Assembly (NCBI GenBank): GCA_018646625.1
Contig: JABGUJ010000001.1
Coordinates: 131,534-195,533 of the forward strand
Direction: 5' to 3'
DNA: 64,000 bases
Source of the DNA: Candidatus Woesearchaeota archaeon
GTDB lineage: Archaea; Nanobdellota; Nanobdellia; Woesearchaeales; JABGUJ01
Part shown: positions 17,307 through 24,827 of the stretch, in pieces
Numbering within the stretch: the stretch's first letter is position 1
Layout of the letters: each line of letters starts with the position of its first letter
Made by a program: the position numbers and the translations under genes
Notes under the pieces: generated by a model
Databases searched by the model: none
Seen by the model: the letters and a program-made list of their open reading frames with translations, nothing else
Told to the model about the DNA's origin: nothing

Positions 17307-18689
17307 TTATTGTTCACCAAACATATCCATCACAGCCGTCTCACACTCAATCAAACGTTCTGCAATTGCACCATCATACTGTGCACTCGCGCTATCAACA
17401 GCACAAGAGCTAACCCTAGGTAAACGAGTACGGGCTCTAAAAATATCATCTGAACTTGCTCTTGCTCTAATAGAACCGTCCGCACCAGTCAACAAATAAT
17501 CTCCAGATTTAGGAAAAGTAACTTGTGTTGACCCATCAGGAAATTTTGCATGAGTGAAAGAATTCTCATCTCCGCTAATCACAGTACCATCAGGAAAACC
17601 AGCATAAATCTCTCCACACCTTACATGACAAGGCGCAACTGCTTCATACTCAACAGAATCATCAGCAACAGAAACATCATCAGCAGATGCAACAAGAGCA
17701 TCAACATCATAAACAGAATCCATCAACCCTTGTCTTTGAACTCTAAAAATTGTTTCTAAACCATACTGAACTTGTAAAGTTACATGATCAATACCAGGCA
17801 AGTTATCAGAAGAGACAAGACCCTTCTCATCCATAGCCGCATACAATGCACCTTGGTAATTAGTTGTAACTCCAGAAGCATTCGCTAAAGAAACATTCTT
17901 AACTCTATCTCCCAAGTCCCATTCTCTTACAGTTCTATCAACAGAAAAATCACCAAAACGACCATCTTTTACCGCTTCAGTTTCACGCACAACTAAATCA
18001 CCAACTAGCTGACCGTCATCATCAATATAAGCATCTCTTACAAGAACTTCACAATCTACGGTGGTTGTTCCAAGTAGGCCTTTTTGTTCATATTGGAAAG
18101 TTGATAGTCTAACATAAAGAGGATCAGTCATACCGGGAGTAACTCCCAATTCAACTTTTTCAGAAGGCAAAGGAGTAGCAACACGAGTTTGCAGTCCTAA
18201 AGTTCCAGCCTTAGGCGAATCATCATACGCAACACCAGTTTGAAACGTAGCAAGCTCTGCCTCAGGCAAATCATCATACGCTCGAGTATTCAAAAAAGCA
18301 TAAAGAGCATCTCCGAAGTTCGCTCTGATCTCTCTAACCAAATCTGCAGATACAAGTCTATTTTCATCACTTAATGCCTCAACTAAATCAAACATATACT
18401 TAGGTCCATTAGTTGAATCAAAAATAATGGGAACATCAGTTATACCGTCGGCAGTACTAACCGACCAAGCAACTCTTCCATCATCTTTAGTAACATAATC
18501 TAAAGTAACCACGCCTCTTAATTCTCGATTAACAAGAAATCTGTCGGGGTCAACAAGAGTCTCAGCTCTTATTCGTAATTGGTCACCCCAATCTAAATCT
18601 ACAACCGCCTCAAGAGAAGGTTCAACACCACCTTCAACAGGAACAAAAAGTTCTCCATTTAAACCTAACACGCTTTTATCAGCACTCAT
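17307..18689 (-). CDS. Unknown protein with repeated PDG turns, paralogue of 16178-17305 product
   Basis: A 460-residue acidic protein of unknown function. The shared core includes VAWSVSTADG, DDDGQLVGDLVVRET and W-DLGD. It has an extra insert in the middle (about 150-190) in which YDDLPEAELATFQTG and YDDSPKAGTLGLQTR look like an internal duplication. Near residues 350-425 there is a run of short strands with turns FPDGTVISG, KFPDGSTQV, FPKSGDYLL and GADGSI. This spacing recalls the PDG/NG repeat sheets of T-complex/CPAP G-box domains, although I would not assign homology by eye. AAGGAGG upstream of the ATG at 18689 fixes the start; the frame is open further up. Confidence 0.88.
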   Translation of the reverse strand: MSADKSVLGLNGELFVPVEGGVEPSLEAVVDLDWGDQLRIRAETLVDPDRFLVNRELRGVVTLDYVTKDDGRVAWSVSTADGITDVPIIFDSTNGPKYMFDLVEALSDENRLVSADLVREIRANFGDALYAFLNTRAYDDLPEAELATFQTGVAYDDSPKAGTLGLQTRVATPLPSEKVELGVTPGMTDPLYVRLSTFQYEQKGLLGTTTVDCEVLVRDAYIDDDGQLVGDLVVRETEAVKDGRFGDFSVDRTVREWDLGDRVKNVSLANASGVTTNYQGALYAAMDEKGLVSSDNLPGIDHVTLQVQYGLETIFRVQRQGLMDSVYDVDALVASADDVSVADDSVEYEAVAPCHVRCGEIYAGFPDGTVISGDENSFTHAKFPDGSTQVTFPKSGDYLLTGADGSIRARASSDDIFRARTRLPRVSSCAVDSASAQYDGAIAERLIECETAVMDMFGEQ

Positions 18690-18690
18690 T

Positions 18691-19278
18691 TTATTTTCCT
18701 CCTTTTGACGCATCTCTACACGCCCTAACAAAACCATCATAAACACCCGCAACATAATCTATAATATCAGCATCTAAAGTCATACTCCCCATATCAAAAC
18801 CATCTCTAACTCTAGTTACAAATTCTTGAACCGCAGGATCTGCAGGTTCTGGTCCGGGCCAAGCACCATCAACCATATGAGACATAGCAAACATAGTAAG
18901 ACGTTGCACATCATAACCAACTGCATCCACATCTTGCACTTCTGAAAGTCTAACCAAATAATCTTCAAAAGGAACTCTCAGAGGTTCACCCTCAAAACGA
19001 ATCCTAGAAGGACCACTATGAATTCCAAAACGTTGATCATAAAAATCGAACAAAACCACACCACTTTCATAAGAAGTTACCGACCTAAGAGAAACATCTC
19101 CAGGAAAGTAATCAAAACCTAACATACCAGGACTTGGAGCTACAAAAGTTGTTTGCCCCAAAGCAGATTCGCCATTCCAGACTAAGAGATCATCATCATC
19201 ACCAGCGGGAAATAATCTAAATCTAATTCCGCATTCCAACATTGACTCTAATCCATCAGGTAAAACTATCTTACTCAT
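18691..19278 (-). CDS. Unknown small protein of a three-member paralogous family (copy 3)
   Basis: A 195-residue protein. It shares with the products at 19782-20465 and 20462-21082 an N-terminal LPxGLExxLxxGxxL pattern, a middle (R)-(L/V)-x-EVxxxxVxxYDxxxLxxFA block and a C-terminal helix with (V)-x-x-x-Y-x-x-F-(V). The N-terminal half is strand-rich, the C-terminal half helical. No enzyme motif is visible. The start overlaps the previous gene by ATGA and the stop sits 1 nt from the next gene, so translation is coupled. GAGG lies 5 nt upstream. Confidence 0.87.
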   Translation of the reverse strand: MSKIVLPDGLESMLECGIRFRLFPAGDDDDLLVWNGESALGQTTFVAPSPGMLGFDYFPGDVSLRSVTSYESGVVLFDFYDQRFGIHSGPSRIRFEGEPLRVPFEDYLVRLSEVQDVDAVGYDVQRLTMFAMSHMVDGAWPGPEPADPAVQEFVTRVRDGFDMGSMTLDADIIDYVAGVYDGFVRACRDASKGGK

Positions 19279-19775
19279 CTTCTTCCTCTCTTTATTTTAT
19301 AACTTACATGATCTGTCCTAGTTCCTGTCGGTCGTTTTTGTTGTTCAAACTCATTAAACATTGCCGCAGTAACTCTCGGACCTAAGTTCTCAGGATTAGC
19401 CAAAACAGCAGTAGTAATCATTTCAGCATACTCACTACAAAACTCACCACCAATTTCAGGACTGGCATCCACCATGGTATTTGTATGAACTTTAGAATAC
19501 CCTAACCTTCCAATAGAACCATCAGCATCACGATGATAAAAGCCAGTTTCATAAAGAACAGGTTCTTCACCTCTAAGATCCAAAACACTCACCACCAAAC
19601 CAGGCAATAAAGGACCAACCGGAGTACGCCTAACTACGTGCTCATTAAAACATGCAGCCACGCCCTCTTCTAATTCCAACTCAGAAACCAAACTATCGTG
19701 ATCACGACCGAACAAATAATTCCGCGCCACCTTACAATCATCAGTTCCTAAAAATTCATCAATTGTAACATCCAT
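19275..19775 (-). CDS. Unknown 166-residue protein in the seven-gene operon
   Basis: Not recognised. It lacks the LPxGLE signature of its neighbours and is the only operon member without an evident paralogue here apart from the last gene. It has an acidic N-terminal half and a basic, probably disordered tail (QQKRPTGTRTDHVSYKIKRGRR covers the end). The middle includes VVSVLDLRGEEPVLYETGFYH, which looks like two beta strands. The basic tail could bind nucleic acid or acidic partners such as the very acidic paralogues in the same operon; this is conjecture. It starts 6 nt after the preceding stop and overlaps the following gene by 4 nt. Confidence 0.82.
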   Translation of the reverse strand: MDVTIDEFLGTDDCKVARNYLFGRDHDSLVSELELEEGVAACFNEHVVRRTPVGPLLPGLVVSVLDLRGEEPVLYETGFYHRDADGSIGRLGYSKVHTNTMVDASPEIGGEFCSEYAEMITTAVLANPENLGPRVTAAMFNEFEQQKRPTGTRTDHVSYKIKRGRR

Positions 19776-19781
19776 TTTTTA

Positions 19782-20465
19782 TTATACCTCTTCACAATAT
19801 CTTCGAAAAACAACCTGTGCGCTACTAAAAGCATCATACGCTCGTCTAAGAGTTTCAGATCCATCAATCGCATCCACTAAACGATCCAAAGCAGCATCAG
19901 TTAAAGTCGCCTTAGCCGGATCCATACCATCTGTCAATCTGAAACCCAAAAGTTTCGATTCAAAAGTAGATGAAAAACCATCAGAAGCAGAATTCAAAAT
20001 GTGAAATCTAGCAAACGCGCCCAATTCACGCTTATTATAATCTAGTACCGAAGGTTTAACTTCACCAGACTCATGCACTTCTTGAACCCTTTCCAAATAC
20101 TTACCAAAACCCACTCTGGTTGGACTATGAAGATGAGCGGACTCATCAGGAGTCTCAGATACGACGAACGAACTATCATCATCAAACCGAAAAGCATGTT
20201 GACCAGGACCATATTCCCTTTTTTGAAGTTTTGCACCACGTGGAGAATACTGAACTTCCAGTCTTCCAGATGTTGGAGAAATAAAATAAGTTAGACCTGG
20301 AGCTTGATTCAATAAAAAAAGAGTAAAAGTACAATCAGGAGGATGGTCTTCACGATAGCCAGAAGGAATTAATTCAACACCATTAGCTAACAACTGTTCT
20401 AAAGGACCAAGGCCCAATCTAAGAGGATAATGGTTTTTTCTATATGTTCTGTCTTCATCACTCAT
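19782..20465 (-). CDS. Unknown small protein of the three-member paralogous family (copy 2)
   Basis: A 227-residue paralogue of the first and fourth operon products. Recognisable blocks are LGPLEQLLANGVEL (about 19-32), RVQEVHESGEVKPSVLDYNK followed by ELGAFARFH (about 125-155) and LTDAALDRLVDAIDGSETLR with AYDAFSSA (about 190-220). The N-terminal domain is likely beta (TYFISPTSGRLEVQYSP), the rest helical. No signal peptide, so cytoplasmic. ATGA overlap with the upstream gene couples translation. No function can be assigned. Confidence 0.87.
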   Translation of the reverse strand: MSDEDRTYRKNHYPLRLGLGPLEQLLANGVELIPSGYREDHPPDCTFTLFLLNQAPGLTYFISPTSGRLEVQYSPRGAKLQKREYGPGQHAFRFDDDSSFVVSETPDESAHLHSPTRVGFGKYLERVQEVHESGEVKPSVLDYNKRELGAFARFHILNSASDGFSSTFESKLLGFRLTDGMDPAKATLTDAALDRLVDAIDGSETLRRAYDAFSSAQVVFRRYCEEV

Positions 20466-21082
20466 TCTTCTTCACCTCTAACAGGTAATCTGTGCCCAGC
20501 CACATAAGCATGATACATACTCCTAAGATTCGGAGTCTCAACAATCTTACGCGAGAAAAGCACCACCATCTCATCGCTTAACAAACCAGTACCAGAATCT
20601 AAAGCACCTCTTACCTCTGAAACTATGAACGCAAATGCAGAATCAACATTAGGATTTGGATGATTCTCAAAATAAGAAGACTTAGCAAACGCAGATAATG
20701 CAACAGGGTCATAAGCAGCAACCTCAGAATTCTTTAATTCCAAAACACGCCTAGCATACAGAATAGGATCAACATTAGAAAAATCAATAAATTCCCTATA
20801 CCCTTCATTACATCTTGAACATAATGTAAAACATGCTCCATCAGAAAAAGGCAACGAATACAGCGAGGACTTACTGGACTGAGTTAGAAGAGGAACTCCA
20901 GTAAAAGTATGCGTCCAACTCATAGAACCAACAAAGGGCATGACAGTAGCCCCAAGAACATCTTCAGAATTGGAATGATGAGTAGAAACACCAAAATCAG
21001 AACCAGAACTGAAACTCAATTCAACTCCGTGTTGTAACAATAATTCTAAACCTTCCGGCAACCTAGTATTTTCATCAGTCAT
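20462..21082 (-). CDS. Unknown small protein of the three-member paralogous family (copy 1), first operon gene
   Basis: A 206-residue protein opening the operon. It carries the family pattern: LPEGLELLLQHGVELS (about 8-23), RVLELKNSEVAAYDPVALSAFA (about 112-133) and LLSDEMVVLFSRK with LRSMYHAYVAG near the end. It has three cysteines, two of them in a CSRC pair in the middle, which the other copies lack. A TATA-like box (minus strand, about 21182-21191) predicts a leader of about 75 nt, and GAGG lies about 8 nt before the ATG. The divergent neighbour is an Lrp regulator, a candidate controller of the operon. Confidence 0.88.
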   Translation of the reverse strand: MTDENTRLPEGLELLLQHGVELSFSSGSDFGVSTHHSNSEDVLGATVMPFVGSMSWTHTFTGVPLLTQSSKSSLYSLPFSDGACFTLCSRCNEGYREFIDFSNVDPILYARRVLELKNSEVAAYDPVALSAFAKSSYFENHPNPNVDSAFAFIVSEVRGALDSGTGLLSDEMVVLFSRKIVETPNLRSMYHAYVAGHRLPVRGEEE

Positions 21083-21180
21083 CTTCTAAACCTCATATAG
21101 TTCGAAAATGACTGTTTTCAGAATTCACATTCCGCGGGTGTTATCAGTCTAAACCAGCTTACTACAAGGTAGTGACAACA

Positions 21181-21257
21181 AGTATATAACTCTTTCTAAC
21201 AAGAATATGACGGAAATCACAAGAAATATGCAAAAAACATATAAATTCTTGCATATT
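21181..21257. promoter_or_regulatory. Divergent promoter with 9-bp inverted repeat around the lrp TATA box
   Basis: AATATGCAA (21225-21233) and TTGCATATT (21249-21257) are exact reverse complements separated by 15 bp. Between them lies CATATAAATT (about 21239-21248), the TATA box of the Lrp gene at 21268. Occupation of the repeat would block TBP binding, as in autorepressed Lrp promoters. A minus-strand TATA for the seven-gene operon (AGTATATAAC, 21181-21190) is about 40 bp away. Nearly the same repeat occurs at 31807-31853. Confidence 0.65.
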
Positions 21258-21267
21258 TATACAACTT

Positions 21268-21726
21268 ATGGCAATAGATGAAAAAGACAGACAAATCTTA
21301 AGAGCCCTAGAACGTGACGCCAAGCTCTCTAGTCAGAAGATTGCAGACTTAACAGGAATCCCAATCACAACAGTACATTACAGAGTCAAGAACCTAAGAA
21401 AAACTGGAGTAATCAAAGGACAAACAATCAAGATAGATTACGAAAAAATAGATAGAGGAATGCTAATTTACGTTACCGTTTTCCTAAACATAGAACGAAT
21501 GAGAGAAAAAAACATAATACAAAAAGACATAGAGAAAGAACTTCTAAAAATAGAAAACATAGAGAAATGCGATCACATAATGTCCACAGGTAGTTTCATG
21601 TTACAAGTAAGAGTAAAAGATCAAAAAGAGTACAGGATTGTACTACAAAGAAAAATTCATGCAGTTAATGGAATAAGAGATACACAATCAGTCATAACTC
21701 TATTAGAAAGTGAAAGAAATTCATAA
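21268..21726 (+). CDS. Lrp/AsnC-family transcriptional regulator
   Basis: A 152-residue Lrp-type regulator. Winged helix: DRQILRALERDAKLSSQKIA then TTVHYRVKNLRKTGVI (about 7-55). RAM domain: about 65-145, ending with VNGIRDTQSVITL. The leaderless start fits the TATA box 25 nt upstream, which is flanked by a perfect inverted repeat. It resembles the 4357-3908 regulator in length and in a VRVKDQKEYR-type RAM segment, so the two may be paralogues. Divergent to the unknown seven-gene operon. Effector unknown. Confidence 0.93.
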   Translation: MAIDEKDRQILRALERDAKLSSQKIADLTGIPITTVHYRVKNLRKTGVIKGQTIKIDYEKIDRGMLIYVTVFLNIERMREKNIIQKDIEKELLKIENIEKCDHIMSTGSFMLQVRVKDQKEYRIVLQRKIHAVNGIRDTQSVITLLESERNS

Positions 21727-22030
21727 AAAAATTCTACATTGGGCCCCAAGAGTATTATCAATACTCTTTGTTCTATTCATCAGTATGTTCGCTTTCGACA
21801 CACCAGGAATTGGATTTCTAATACACTTAATACCAAGCTTCATCCTAATAGCATTAATCATCTTAGCATGGAAATATGAAATAATAGGCGGAATCTCATT
21901 CATAATCCTAGGAATAATTTTTACAATCTTCTTCAAAACATACAAAGACCCAATCACAATACTACTTATATCCCTACCCCCAATAATAACAGGAATATTG
22001 TTTATTCTAAACAAAAGACTCAAAATTTAA
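21710..22030 (+). CDS. Small integral membrane protein (DUF7670-like)
   Basis: A 106-residue protein with four predicted membrane helices (about 13-28, 35-52, 58-75, 80-100). The N-terminal HWAPRVLSILFVLFISMFAFD and the central AWKYEIIGGISFIILGI match a widespread small membrane-protein family without known function. The start is a GTG at 21710, inside the last codons of the lrp gene (17-nt overlap); no ATG is available until the second half of helix 1. It overlaps the convergent regulator gene at 22020 by 11 nt. Confidence 0.75.
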   Translation: MKEIHKKILHWAPRVLSILFVLFISMFAFDTPGIGFLIHLIPSFILIALIILAWKYEIIGGISFIILGIIFTIFFKTYKDPITILLISLPPIITGILFILNKRLKI

Positions 22031-22454
22031 ACCCTTCTTTCTTAATCTCATCAACCAAATAATGTATCTTATGATCCTCTAAACTAAACTTCGCACCAAG
22101 ATCCTCTATAAAAGCATCCAACTCTTTAACACTCTTATGTGCAGTCTCAACTACAAAGTTCCAACCATCATTCAACTTAAACACTGAATTAACATTATCA
22201 TGAAAGTACAAATGTTTCTTTAGCTTATCTCGACTATCAACACCAACTTTCAAAAAAACGTGCGCATGTGTATGATACCCCAACTCAGAAAAATTCAACA
22301 ACACAGTGCTCTTAGTTATCACTCCACCCTGCAAATCCTTAAGAAAATCAAAGAGCGTGGAGATGGGTATGTTTGTTGCTTTGCTGATGGTAGTCAGCTT
22401 TTCCCTGGAATTCTCACGCAAGTGCGAAAGTAGTTGAAAAACTTTAGTATTCAT
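22020..22454 (-). CDS. Lrp/AsnC-like winged-helix regulator
   Basis: A 144-residue regulator with an N-terminal winged helix (LSHLRENSREKLTTISKATN then ISTLFDFLKDLQGGVI) and a C-terminal RAM-like domain containing HAHVFLKVGVDSRDKLKK and WNFVVETAHKSVKELDAF. The RAM domain is divergent from the other Lrp proteins in the window. GAGGGG ends 2 nt before the ATG at 22454, and a TATA-like TTATTAAAG lies about 34 nt upstream, so this start is preferred to an in-frame ATG at 22484. Targets unknown. Confidence 0.82.
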   Translation of the reverse strand: MNTKVFQLLSHLRENSREKLTTISKATNIPISTLFDFLKDLQGGVITKSTVLLNFSELGYHTHAHVFLKVGVDSRDKLKKHLYFHDNVNSVFKLNDGWNFVVETAHKSVKELDAFIEDLGAKFSLEDHKIHYLVDEIKKEGFKF

Positions 22455-22484
22455 TTCCCCTCGCTTAATAGATATAGACAACAT

Positions 22485-22739
22485 CTTTAATAAGGTTGAT
22501 CCAGAAAAAACCGAACCACATCCTACACAATAAGCACATTCTCCGACGAGAACGCAAAAACAAGTACTAACGCCACAAATTCTTCGGGACCAAATTTAGG
22601 TCCTTTATATAGAGAGAAATAAAATATCCGAAAGATTTTCGAACACCCTTCTTTAGTTTAAATAACAACAACCAACGACCGAAACGCTTACGGAAATACC
22701 TCGAAAATTCAGATTAAAACAAAACTCTAACAAACATGC
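22485..22739. promoter_or_regulatory. Divergent intergenic region upstream of nhaC
   Basis: These 255 nt separate a regulator gene from the antiporter operon. A TATA-like TTTATATAG sits near 22606-22614, preceded by the inverted repeat GGACC-N7-GGTCC (about 22588-22604). A second TATA-like TAGTTTAAATAA (about 22655-22666) is closer to the operon, leaving a leader of about 50 nt. I see no ORF with a good ribosome binding site and no tRNA. Confidence 0.4.
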
Positions 22740-24071
22740 ATGAACGAACTAATCAGTTTACTGCCACCAGCAATTGCAATAATTCTAGTAATAATTACAA
22801 GAAAAGCACTAATCTCTTTACTCATCGCAACCATTGTAGGGGCAGGACTAGTAATATATGAAAAAGGAGCAACCACCCTATTAACACTCATATTAGAAAT
22901 AGTTACTGAACCCTTCAACTTAAAATTAATACTAGGCCTAGCACTTCTAGGAGCATTCATAGGAATCATAGACGTCGCACTAAAAAAAAAGAACATAGTC
23001 TCAAATATATTAAACAGTAGAAAGAAAGTTTTAATCAAAAGTTGGATCGTAGGAATGCTACTGTTCATTGACGACTACTTCAACATCCTACTAAATGGTG
23101 TGTTGATGAATTCATTTGTCAAAAAATATCACATATCAAGAGAGAAAGTTGCTTTAATAATACACTCTCTCGGTGTATCAAGTTGCGTATTAGTTCCATT
23201 CTCGACTTGGTCAATATTCATCATCAGCCTGCTCAAGAATTCTCAAGTTCCAAACGCGATGGAAGTATTCGTTGGCTCAATACTATACAACTTCTACAGT
23301 CTAAGCCTAGTACTAATCACATTTGCAATCATATTATTCGAGATAAACGTTCTAAAACTAAAAAAAGTAGAAGAAGATGCTTGCGGAGACTACAAACTAG
23401 AACTTAGAGATGACATCGCACTAAAAGACGCACTTTTTCCCCCAGTAATTCTGCTGATAACTGCAATGTTACTAATCATTGCACTCACCAAAGGAACATT
23501 TGAAGGACTAAAAAGCTTAGATGTCACCGCAGTATTAATCACCAGCTCAGTAATTGGAATTGCGTTTGCAATATTCTATTACAGCAAAAAGATAAAAGCC
23601 AAAAAAATAGAATTGCTAAAAGGAACAATGCACGGCGCATCGGGGATGGCCGAAGCAGTGGGAATTCTGTGCCTCGCATGGTGTTTAGGTTCAATAAGTA
23701 TACACCTAGATACTGCAATTGTCATCCAATCAGTTAGTACCCACATCGGTACCGGTTCAATCTATCTACTAGCGTTCCTAATCACTGCAGGATTGTCCTT
23801 CTTAACATCATCTTGGACTGCTTTTGGAATAGTTATTCCAATACTCATACCACTAGCAAATGCAATCTCTGGAAACTTAGCCATCTTAGTTGCAGCCATA
23901 ATCTCAGGAGGAGTATTCGGAGATCACAACTCCCCAATATCTTCTACAACAATAATCACCAAAGCCGCATCTAAAATCAAAATCATGGATCACTTCCACA
24001 CCCAACTACCCTACAGCATGATTGCCTTTCTGATCTCAACATATTTATTTTTCCTAATGGGGAGAGTGTAA
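22740..24071 (+). CDS. nhaC: NhaC-family Na+/H+ antiporter
   Basis: A 443-residue polytopic membrane protein, about 11-12 helices, of the NhaC/ion-transporter family. Diagnostic blocks are FIDDYFNILLNG (about 108-119), FSTWSIFI, FLTSSWTAFGI and GGVFGDHNSPISSTTI (about 395-410), the last being the family's G-x-x-x-GD-x-x-SPIS-x-T motif. It should exchange Na+ for H+ (or malate/lactate-coupled variants) and help with salt or pH stress. It opens an operon whose next gene starts 2 nt after its stop. This links ion homeostasis with the downstream ligase and peptidases. Confidence 0.92.
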   Translation: MNELISLLPPAIAIILVIITRKALISLLIATIVGAGLVIYEKGATTLLTLILEIVTEPFNLKLILGLALLGAFIGIIDVALKKKNIVSNILNSRKKVLIKSWIVGMLLFIDDYFNILLNGVLMNSFVKKYHISREKVALIIHSLGVSSCVLVPFSTWSIFIISLLKNSQVPNAMEVFVGSILYNFYSLSLVLITFAIILFEINVLKLKKVEEDACGDYKLELRDDIALKDALFPPVILLITAMLLIIALTKGTFEGLKSLDVTAVLITSSVIGIAFAIFYYSKKIKAKKIELLKGTMHGASGMAEAVGILCLAWCLGSISIHLDTAIVIQSVSTHIGTGSIYLLAFLITAGLSFLTSSWTAFGIVIPILIPLANAISGNLAILVAAIISGGVFGDHNSPISSTTIITKAASKIKIMDHFHTQLPYSMIAFLISTYLFFLMGRV

Positions 24072-24073
24072 AA

Positions 24074-24814
24074 ATGAAAATTGAAAGAACAGACGATAAA
24101 AAACTAATAAAATTAACAGAACAACTACAACAACACACACCTAGCCAGAGACTAGAACAAACAATTGAAGCAGGCGGAATAGTAATCGTTGCACACCACC
24201 AACCAGATCCAGACTCAGAAACAAGAGTACTAAGTATTGCAGAACTTTCACCAACAAAAGAAGAAAACGAATTGTATCTCAATCTAATAGCAAGTCATCC
24301 TCAAAATCCTTTTGCCCACACAGGATTTGACGTATTAGCACAGGCAAGAGTCACAGCAATGGCAGAAGGATACACAAAAGTTAGAACTCAATACAACATT
24401 ACCGACCCGCGGCTTGCAAATTTATTCCAAGGAAAGCTAGGATTCAAAGCAGAAGAATTTCTCGACGGATTAGTAAGAGCAACATGGGAAATAACCTCAG
24501 ATAGAGTAGAAGGAAAGATCACTGGAAGATTAAAACAACCAGACATTTCGAAACTAACTCAACAACCACCAGTAATTCCTATCGTCAACTACGATGCAAA
24601 AAACAATTACGCACCAAAAGACCACCCCCAAGATGATCCACCGGTAATCGCCATCGAAGCACCTTGCACAGAAGCAACCACAACACAACAAAGCAACCTT
24701 GCAAAATTATTCTCAACATATTTGCCCAGATACAAAGCACTAGACTTTGTTACGGACTATCAAAAAGGGGTTGAAACACGAACCTGCAGAGGGTTCCACA
24801 TATTAAGTCAATGA
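24074..24814 (+). CDS. GNAT-like protein of unknown substrate
   Basis: A 246-residue protein. Residues about 70-130 match the second half of a GNAT acetyltransferase: ARVTAMAEGYTKVRTQYNI, then DPRLANLFQGKLGFKAEEF, equivalent to the helix-strand-N-x-x-A-x-x-x-Y-x-x-x-GF region. The acetyl-CoA P-loop (R/Q-x-x-G-x-G/A) is replaced by a longer loop without the usual glycines, so acetyltransferase activity is doubtful. The C-terminal 110 residues are Pro/Gln-rich and then mixed; I do not recognise them. It sits between nhaC (2-nt gap) and a GCS2-type ligase (13-nt gap), so a role in amino-acid conjugation is plausible but unproved. Confidence 0.75.
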   Translation: MKIERTDDKKLIKLTEQLQQHTPSQRLEQTIEAGGIVIVAHHQPDPDSETRVLSIAELSPTKEENELYLNLIASHPQNPFAHTGFDVLAQARVTAMAEGYTKVRTQYNITDPRLANLFQGKLGFKAEEFLDGLVRATWEITSDRVEGKITGRLKQPDISKLTQQPPVIPIVNYDAKNNYAPKDHPQDDPPVIAIEAPCTEATTTQQSNLAKLFSTYLPRYKALDFVTDYQKGVETRTCRGFHILSQ

Positions 24815-24827
24815 ACGAGGGACAAAA

